This document shows, piece by piece, positions 56,665-64,000 of a stretch of 64,000 nt of DNA. The translations under genes were made by a program, and so were the position numbers. This DNA comes from Punica granatum (Eukaryota > Streptophyta > Magnoliopsida > Myrtales > Lythraceae). The notes below the pieces were generated by a model, which did not search any database, was not told where the DNA came from, and worked only from the letters and a program-made list of their open reading frames with translations. Numbering within the stretch: position 1 is the stretch's first letter; each line of letters opens with the position of its first letter. The stretch is taken from assembly GCF_007655135.1 (NCBI RefSeq), contig NC_045129.1, positions 19,008,274-19,072,273 on the forward strand, written 5' to 3'.

Positions 56665-57675
56665 GCACTTGTACATTCTTTATTCACCGGGCTCCGCGCC
56701 TGTTTTTATTGTAAGACATTTCTGTTCTCATGAACGAGCGTCAATTCCCACCTTTTGTACAATACTAAGCTTTCTTGAGAGAAAAAAATAAATTTTCCCG
56801 TTAGGTCGAAAACCTCTTCGAGGCGGCCTAGGCAAAAGCTAGGGAACGAGTGGCACGACTTAAAATCCCGCAAAGGAGAGTCGCGGCAAAAGGAGAGCAC
56901 AAGTCACTTCCTCGCTAGGTCGAAAACCTCTTCGAGGCGGCCTAGGCAAAAATTAGAGGACCCGAGGGGTGCGATCCCACCCAAACGTGGGGGATCGTAG
57001 CAAAAGGTGAGCATCCGTGTGAGAAAAATCAAATAAAATACCCCGCTAGGCTATCACGCATCTCGCGGCCTAGGCAAAAGTTAGGGGACAATGTCGGCTC
57101 GACCACGAAAGAAAAGCGACACTTCCCCTGTGAAGCTACACCGAGTAGTAGCTCGGCATACTCCGACGCAAGCAAACTCTCTTCGACTCTCTAGGCTCGA
57201 GACCCGCTTCGAAATGGGGTCGAATCAACTTATCCTTGACTTGGAGAATCCCATAAGATCCCTCCTTTTACCTTTATACACATATTCTACGGGCTACCCG
57301 TTCCGGAAAAAGCCATTCTCCGATAGGGACACGACCACCCTGCAACGGTCACCAATACCAAATCCCCGACACATCTTTATATAGATTCTTCTTATATACA
57401 CCCCCGTCTCGCCGATTAAGCGCAACTGATATCCTTTGTAGGTTTCCCTGTCTCCGTGCACAGGCGCAATTGGGAATCCCAAGGGGCATCTCCTTCTTGA
57501 CGAACACGCGATTAGCTCATGCAACAGATCGGAGCTGCGAACCGAATGGAGGGCATTATAGAGAATTCTCTTGACTCTGGCTCGAGGAAACAACAAATAA
57601 TAAGCTCAACTCAGGACGGGACAATTTGCCTCTACCGGCACCTTCGACATACCACCTAGCGCGGATCCCCGCCTC
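56665..57675 (+). other. 3' UTR of element F with three hairpin motifs
   Basis: Non-coding. Blocks at about 56799, 56913 and 57042 carry GTTAGGTCG/GCTAGGTCG...CGGCCTAGGCAAAA; in the first two a nested CCTCTTCGAGG can form an inner stem. Collinear with A 13905-14830. Confidence 0.75.
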
Positions 57676-57955
57676 TGCTTTCCACGGGCTTCGGCTTGGC
57701 ACTTTACTGCTTTCCACGGGCTTCGGCCTCGCACTTTACTGCTTTCCACGGGCTTCGGCCTTGCACTTTACTGCTTTCCATGGACTTCGACCTCGCACTT
57801 TACTGCTTTCCACGGGCTCCGGCCTGGCACTTTACTGCTTTCCACGGGCTCTGGCCTGGCACTTTACTGCTTTCCACGGGCTTCGGTCTCGCACTTTATT
57901 GCTTTCCACGGGCTCCGGTCTGGCACTTTACTGCTTTCCACGGGTTTCGGCCCTT
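57676..57955 (+). repeat. 32-bp tandem repeat, about 9 copies, in F 3' UTR
   Basis: TGCTTTCCACGGGCTTCGG recurs at 57676, 57708, 57740 and so on to 57932, an exact 32-bp period. Complementary to the array at 775-1000 in C, consistent with C lying on the other strand. Long open frames here are repeat artefacts. Confidence 0.95.
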
Positions 57956-58125
57956 CACCCACCACTTCACATCCTCCAAATCCCAATTATGCTACTATCT
58001 TATGACAAGAGGGCCGAGCTACCACGGAGAATGACGACAGAAGCGGTCGCCGGGACCAAAAAGGGTGCTTCTCATGATCTTTGGTTACCTCCTCTCGTCG
58101 AGCACGCAATCAAAGAGGGGCAAGC
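57956..58125 (+). other. End of F 3' UTR with PPT (58112-58125)
   Basis: AAAGAGGGGCAAGC abuts the LTR start at 58126. The preceding block matches C (618-770, minus) and A (16345-16432). Confidence 0.85.
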
Positions 58126-61100
58126 TGTCAGCACCCCATTTTGGTCCACCGGCTCCAACGGAGGACTTCCGACCAAGGCTCGGGACACTATTCACCATCG
58201 AGAAAATGGAGGCAAATAGGCGGGCACAAAGTCATGGATTACGGAAGAAAAGCATGGTCCACCGAGAAAGGCGGAGGGGAGCCATTGGAAGAGCAGACAA
58301 AAAAGGAACCCCGAAAACAGCGGAGTTGGCACTGCGGCACTATTCATCATCGGATCACTGAAGCACCGAAAGGTGCCCAATATGGGACTCTAAAAATCTC
58401 TCTTAGTGCCAAAGTGACCAACGACACATCCGGGCGCATTTCTGGGGCATGCCACATGAGCCAAGACACCCCGATCTCTCAAGGACGCCTTTTCTGACAG
58501 AGCTCTCGGGGCCCGCTCCAATGACAAGCAGACGGCCCCCTAAAACGGGCCTACAGGCACCCAGGAACCATCAAGGCCATGGGGCAAGCTTCAGACGATC
58601 ATTCGAAACTCTACAGGGCTCCCCGAAGGACGTTTCGGTGGTAGCAAACGCATCCCGACAAATCTTCGGGGCACATTCACGGAAAACAGAGACCGCAGCG
58701 ATTCCCGAACACCTCAAGACATTCAGGGAGCACTGTGAAAATCCCGGGCACAAGTCCCTAGGCCTCCCCGGGCCAACGGTCCTCGGTCGAGGGCAACGAG
58801 CCAACGATCCCCCGCGGGGCAGAAGGGTCACCGAAATGAATGTCAAGACGCACAAAGAGCAATCGGGGACCGGGGGACACTAAACTCCACTCCGAACGTC
58901 CAAACAGGCAAAACCGACTCTCGAGGCGCCGAGTTGCCTGAACGTTCGTTCACACGACATATGGCGATATTAGGCTCATTCAAATCCTCGTCGTTCAAGC
59001 ATTCCAAATCTACAAATTAATTGGACATCGGAGATCGGATGCGAGCTCAATCAAGTTTCAAGCGTTTTCCGGCTTTTCTCTCAATCGAATGGGACCCACA
59101 GCTCAGCCAAGCCAAGCCACCAAGCCGCGGCTCAACCCCAAGCCACAGCTCAATCCCTCAAGCCGTGGCTCAGTTGCAATTAGCCTCGGCTCAACCCTTG
59201 GCCGGCGGCTCCAAGCCCTCCCCTCCACAAAATTCAAATTTTGCTCTTACACCCATCACTTCCTCTTACACACACATCACTTCCCATCACTTCCTATCAC
59301 TTTCTCTAACTTCCCCTACACTCAACATGACCATTTCCCTTCCCTGATCCCTTTCCAAATTTCGGCAGCCCTTTAATCCCCCCCAAAACCGCACTTAACT
59401 TCACTAAACCAAGCCGTTAAGCCTCCCTTTATAAACCCTAAGCCTCATCAACCTAATCACTTCTTCATTCTCACTCTCTCTCAAGCCAATCTCTCTCAAG
59501 AATCCTCTCAAACTCCAGCCCTCCCCTCCAGCTCGTCTAGCCCTTGCCAAGGTCAAAACCGGCCGAAACCACCGGAAAACCACCCAGTATTCCGGTGACC
59601 ACCCGACCCGACTTAAGCCAAAAATCACCAAACTCCCCAGCCTACATATTTTCCACCCGCTAAGTCCATTTTCGGGCTTAGATTTTCCATTGGAGGTCCC
59701 CAACATCACGTTCCAGCCGAAAGTGCAATCGGGTCTTGAGAGCCCCTAGCCGTGCACACCGAGTCTTCCGACGTGCCATTTCTTCCCACGACTTCGGCGA
59801 GTCGTGCCATCACGTTCCAAGGGTTCCTCACAACCCTCACCCTCCCCCATGAAGAGGTGGTCACGGTCCGAGGGCCGATCAACCATGCTCAACCATCGTT
59901 CATCCGTTTCTCTCTTACCGGGTTCCTCACATTTTTACCGAACCTTCTCTCACATTTTTGGGTTTGTTCAGGCCTTGCCACGTTGGGGTCTGCCTACGGT
60001 CATCTAGATCCGTCTCTTAGGAGTCCAACGAGCCCGACCTCGCATCGTGCCGTGACCAGAGCGAGCGTGCCGACCCATTTTCCCTCGAGCTGCCGCAGCT
60101 ACCCTCTTCTCGGGTCACTACACCCGTAACCCCAAACCGAGTCTTGCGACTCTCGAGGCCGCTTCCCCGACTCTTTTCCTCGTGCATCGAGGCTAGGTAA
60201 CGATTCTTCACAACTTAGAGAAGTTAAGACCCTCGATCATTGCTTGTATGAAATGTTTATATGACTTGAAAGATCCGAATGCATGACAACGTCGTTTTCC
60301 TTTAGATCCGGATGTTCCCATGCATGCCATGCATTGTTGCACGTATTTTTATTATTATTCACGTCATCACGTCGTATTAATATGCATGCTTAGTGCTAGG
60401 GGGGTCGGATCCGAGAGAAGTAGATCGGTATGGACTTGAGGAGGCCATAGAGCCTCTCGACCGAACCTCATGAAGGAGGGCCGTGAGCCTATATGGCCTC
60501 CTAGGGTCCATGACCCTCTCCTCTTCCCGGAATAGACCGTCTCCATGCATGGGAAGTCCCTAGCCGTGGCTATGATATGGTTAAGTGAAGGGAATGGCTC
60601 AGGATCTTGGAGAGAGAGCCCTTGGAGGGTTCGGCTATGTCAAGGAACCCACGGCCATGCCCTTGCGATGGGGGCCGTAGGGCTCCTTGGCCTATTCGAA
60701 GTCTTGGGGCTCCTCCTCTCTTGATGCCGTGTGATTCCCATGCATTATTCCTAAGATTATCATGAAATGAGTTAATATTGATTGTCGATTTCGCGAATAT
60801 GATGTTCTTTGAGTGTTTCATATGTTTATTTGCACAAATCGAGGTCGTGTCAATGTCAATTTAGTAAAATGTGTATTATTATCACGTATGGGTTATTTGT
60901 TGCATGCGAGGGACGGTTAGGAGCAACGTGAAAGACCTACCGAGGCTCAAGCCGGGTCAAGGAGTATTCGGCTACTCACCTTTGAGAGGCGGCCGAATCA
61001 TTCGTGACCTCGTGGGAGTCTCGGTTGGCCTCTCCATTACTCCAAAGCCGGTCCTCGGAATTGTTCGTAATTACATTTCCTTTAAATCGTCGCCCACGCG

Positions 61101-63133
61101 TTTATTACTTATTGGATATGCTAGACCCGAACCTCATCAGTCAAAACCGTAATCGCGACATGAAATAATAAATATCGAAAAATCTTACGAACGGGATAAG
61201 CGGGACGTATCATTCGGCTAATTAAAACACTTGGACTAAATAATTGGATAAATTGGTCGTAAATTCATAAACGCATCGATGATTTACGGAACGGCGAGGA
61301 TGTCCTTTTCCACCAAAAATTCATAATTTCAAAATACCGAGACGCGTAACACGAATAGAATTGATGTCCAACGAGTACTCGCGTGTTATGACTCGAGTCC
61401 GGGCCCAATTTGAGGCGGCCCGAGTCGGGGCACGCGAGTTCTTCTTAGACTCCTTTGTGTGACGCGGTCTCCAATTTATTTCCGAACCTCGCAATTTTAT
61501 CATCCAAGGGCATGATCGTTATTCCGTGATTCACCGATACCCTAGGCTTTAGGGAGTTGTGAACACCTAGAACTATGAACGAGAAAGGACGACCCGTTCG
61601 GGTGCGAGTTTCATTCGCGCGGCACATTTCGTTCGTTTTCGGTGTTTCTTTCTTCCTATTGTAGATTCGGTGGGGATCATTTTTATTTCAGTTACAAAAT
61701 ACGAAAAACTAGATTAATCATACATTTGGCCTAATCGAACGCTAGATAATGGATAGGCGGAATGATAGATTCCAATCTAGAGTCAAAACACGAGTTTGGC
61801 TAATTCGGTGAAACCGTAGCGACACTTAACTGAATAAGAGTCCTAAAACAAATTCACACATATAATTGGCTTAGAACTATATCCTAGCTCGCCCTCTATG
61901 TTTGCCTAGGTTAGATACATTGTTTGCTAATCAATCCCGGTTAATAACTGATTAAATCACGTACATTCGACTTAATACACCATTTTTCAGTATTCACCGA
62001 TAGTTGTCAGTTGTTGTCTGTATTATGTCAGTTTTATCAGTTTTCTTCTGTTTTATCCTTGCCTATGACGATTTATTGCGGTTCGGGCCCGAGCCCATAG
62101 GTTACGTGTTGCACGGGGTCCAACGCCCCAAATCACCGAACACGAGGTCCAACGCCTCTTAACTCACCGAACGCGTGCAACCCGAGTGCGGAATGGGATC
62201 TAGCCTCGATTCACCGTTACACTTCGAATACGGCCTATGTGGAAGGCAATTTGGATTGGGCGTGTGAAACGGATCTAGATATCACCCGGGAACTCGATCG
62301 GTCCATCGGATACAGTGAGAACCGACCGGTTCTCCCGTAAACCGTTGGATCGATCGGACCCGACCCCCGGCTCCTTGAGCCCGCGTTGCCTTAATTCGTT
62401 TATCAGTTATTCAAAATATACGGTGAGCTGGAGCGGAATATTGGCCCAATGCAAACCGATCGGGATCCATTTACTCATTCAGTTGTACTTTGTAATTAGT
62501 CGAGAGAACATTGTGAGAATTCTATTTGTATGTTCATTCATATACTTGTAAGGATCCCGATCGATGAGCAAGAGGTCCGAATGCCGAATCGGTTAAGTTG
62601 GTCTATTCCTACCAAAGGGTGAGTGAGCTCGGATACTCGTGGCCTCGGTTCACGCAGGGAATCGGCCATCATGGTTCGGTGAACTGTAGCGCTAAGATAG
62701 TGAACCGATTCCTCGATGCACCAACATACTCACCTTTTGGATGTTCGGCCCAACTTGATCAATTCATCAAATTTACGGTGTCAAAACGGGCGAGTCGAGT
62801 ACAACTCTAAATCACGCGGTAAATAAACAAAATGGCAAGCTTAGCAAACTAGAGTACCGAAAGGGCGTGCGGGATATAGGCCCGCACGTAATAGAACCCC
62901 CGAATTCGGAATTTCCGGTTCCTGTACGACCATTGCCTTAGCATTTAGGTGTACCCCGTACCCCTAGACCCGGGTGACTTGCCGGCCCTCGACCTCCGGG
63001 TCGTAAAATGGCAAGTGGCGACTCCTTCTCACGTGCGTCCGTCGCGCGTCCCTGGGAAGGTGGACACTCCCAAGCCGCGTTGCATAGGCTTCGCGCATGC
63101 GTGCCCCGACGAGATGAAATTCGGGTGCGCACA
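58126..63133 (+). repeat. 3' LTR of element F (5008 bp, uninterrupted)
   Basis: TGTCAGCACCCC...GGGTGCGCACA. It aligns along its whole length with 36630-46965 minus element X. At 59427-59431 it has the unoccupied CTTTA target of X. Carries TATAAA (59430-59435), AATAAA (62822-62827), the small frame (62598-62810) and TGGCGACTCC (63016-63025). Confidence 0.95.
59430..59435 (+). promoter_or_regulatory. TATA box of F 3' LTR (intact X target site)
   Basis: CTTTATAAACCC, 1.3 kb into the LTR, downstream of AGCCGCGGCT-type palindromes (59100-59220). Confidence 0.65.
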
Positions 63134-63138
63134 TCTAC
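63134..63138 (+). repeat. TSD TCTAC, right copy, of element F
   Basis: Identical to 36625-36629. Confidence 0.9.
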
Positions 63139-63846
63139 TCGTCGGAGGTTACTCGGGAAACTGAAAAGGGTTTTGCTGTCTGTTTTGCCCAATTGCGGAT
63201 GTCCGCTAGAGTTTTCAGGGCAATGGAGTATGAACTTCGTTTGCCATAATTCCGTCAGACCAGTCTCCGGTTATGCATTTTCGAAGAGGGGTATGCCCGT
63301 TTTATCACTCGGAAGTCATTTGGAGTGTGTGTGTGGCTTCCAAGAGACAGTCTGAAGTATTGCTCATGCTTTGTATGCTTGTAGGGCATGGCCACATCTG
63401 ACATTTGGAATCAACTCTTCTCTGAGAAACCGGCATTGTTGGACTTCCACTGAAAAGTTGTATGTATACAGAAAGTTATTCTATATAGAGCAAATGATTC
63501 GCAAAATGTGTTTGAAGACACTTTTCATCTGTTTGGCATTGGAGTGGATTTTTGGAGTCTAATATTGGCTATCTTCCGATGGTCGAGCAAACTATCGAAA
63601 AATAGGACTGTCAATGTGATATACTGAAAGTTTTGGACGTTGTTAAGCTCTCTAGTCACTCTGTTGCCTTTTGGTAACCCCTGGAGTCCTTCTGTTGCGC
63701 ATGTCATCGACTTGATTTGGCTAACTTGAGGATAAATAGTGACTTCTTGATCTGTGGAGCCTTATTCAGTGTTCCTGCTCAAGTCGTGACTTGGATCATT
63801 GCTGATAATGTTGTTTGAGTTGGTGAGCCAAAATGGGGTGCTGACA
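63139..63846 (-). repeat. Degenerate LTR of element G, segment 3 (LTR start)
   Basis: Continues 36629 across element F. Ends CCAAAATGGGGTGCTGACA at 63846, the reverse complement of the family LTR start; no PPT follows. This is therefore the outer edge of G or of a solo LTR. The GGATTTTTGGAGTCTAATATTGG block at about 63545 matches D near 28330. Confidence 0.8.
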
Positions 63847-64000
63847 GCGAAGACCTAATAGAATGGCTAATCTACTATGTATTGTGGCAAACTAATTAGG
63901 TACCACGATGTCGCGAGTGGGCATGGGCCGCTGAATGAGTGCCGCATATTCCTCTACTATAGGAGCTAACTCTGTCCCCTGAAAGCTGAATACGGCCCGC
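63847..64000 (-). pseudogene. Element H ORF1 fragment (DUF7745-like)
   Basis: The minus strand from 64000 reads an ORF1 frame with AVFSFQGTELA and EEYAALIQRP words, collinear with F ORF1 (about 47775-47920) and D ORF1. A TAG interrupts it at about 63897. The fragment is cut at 63847 by element G and runs out of the window at 64000. Confidence 0.75.

Larger units (their letters stand above)
36630..63133 (+). mobile_element. Element F: complete giant Ogre/Tat-like LTR retrotransposon with nested element X
   Basis: Length 26504 bp, or about 21.2 kb without the nested X. It has two LTRs of about 5.0 kb, PBS, leader, ORF1, gag, protease, RT, RNase H, second RNase H, integrase, 3' UTR with tandem array and PPT, flanked by a perfect 5-bp TSD. 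ORF1 before gag, the additional RNase H, kilobase LTRs and a 3' UTR with tandem repeats are features known for Ogre/Tat-lineage elements. The coding regions contain at least five stops and several frameshifts, so this copy is defective. The first 400 bp of the two LTRs differ at about 23 positions by eye; later parts look closer. Confidence 0.93.

Noticed and set aside
57626..58219. 197-codon open frame with repeated FHGLRP-type words
   Set aside because: Direct translation of the 32-bp tandem array (32 is not a multiple of three, so several frames stay open).
36630..63133. Envelope-like gene after integrase in F or A
   Set aside because: Integrase is followed directly by the structured, repeat-bearing 3' UTR; no long frame with signal peptide or membrane segment is present.
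1..64000. Host protein-coding genes, tRNA or rRNA genes
   Set aside because: Every coding signal belongs to retrotransposon ORF1, gag or pol; TGGTATCAGAGC and TGGCGACTCC are primer binding sites, not tRNA genes.

Overview
The window is plant nuclear DNA, almost certainly from an angiosperm and probably a eudicot. Essentially every base belongs to LTR retrotransposons; I see no host gene, tRNA, rRNA, bacterial operon or CRISPR array. The assignment rests on Ty3/gypsy polyproteins of two plant lineages, plant-type primer binding sites (tRNA-iMet type and the TGGCGACTCC type), and the DUF7745-like ORF1 of giant Ogre/Tat-type elements. I cannot name the species. I vaguely recall similar ORF1/gag proteins from Myrtales such as pomegranate, but that is unverified.

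The architecture is a stack of nested insertions, solved here from LTR ends (TGTCAG...GCGCACA) and 5-bp target-site duplications (TSDs). The oldest layer is element H (minus), of which only an ORF1 fragment is visible at the right edge (63847-64000). Beside it lies the degenerate LTR of element G (minus), split into 28602-30650, 36172-36629 and 63139-63846. Three insertions interrupt G: element D (minus, visible 21629-28601), solo LTR E (plus, 30651-36166, TSD GTCCA) and the giant element F (plus, 36630-63133, TSD TCTAC). F's 5' LTR is itself split by a chromovirus-like, CRM-like element X (plus, 37936-43276, TSD CTTTA). On the left, D's ORF1 is cut by element A (plus, 11687-21628 visible). 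A's pol appears to be cut by element B (plus, only its 3' LTR end at 10457-11686), and B's LTR is cut by element C (minus, 1-10456).

Elements A-H belong to one broad superfamily with about 5-kb LTRs. F shows the full layout: 5' LTR, PBS, leader, ORF1 with DUF7745 and a coiled-coil tail, gag with a zinc knuckle, protease (DNG), a candidate 195-bp intron, RT (YVDD), RNase H, a second RNase H (the Tat/Ogre hallmark), integrase (HHCC + DDE), a 3' UTR with three repeated hairpins and a 32-bp tandem array, PPT and 3' LTR. All coding regions carry stops or frameshifts, so no copy here is autonomous as it stands. C keeps PBS, PPT and both LTRs but has lost gag-pol. A carries a 23-copy, 40-bp hairpin array where F and C carry the 32-bp array.

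The points most worth a second look are: the completely readable insertion history, including an in-window empty site for X at the LTR TATA box; the hypervariable 3' UTR arrays as possible satellite seeds; a small ORF kept open in most LTR copies; a PBS-like decoy inside every readable LTR 3' end; and the reading frame of X running into its 3' LTR, as in centromere-targeting CRM elements.
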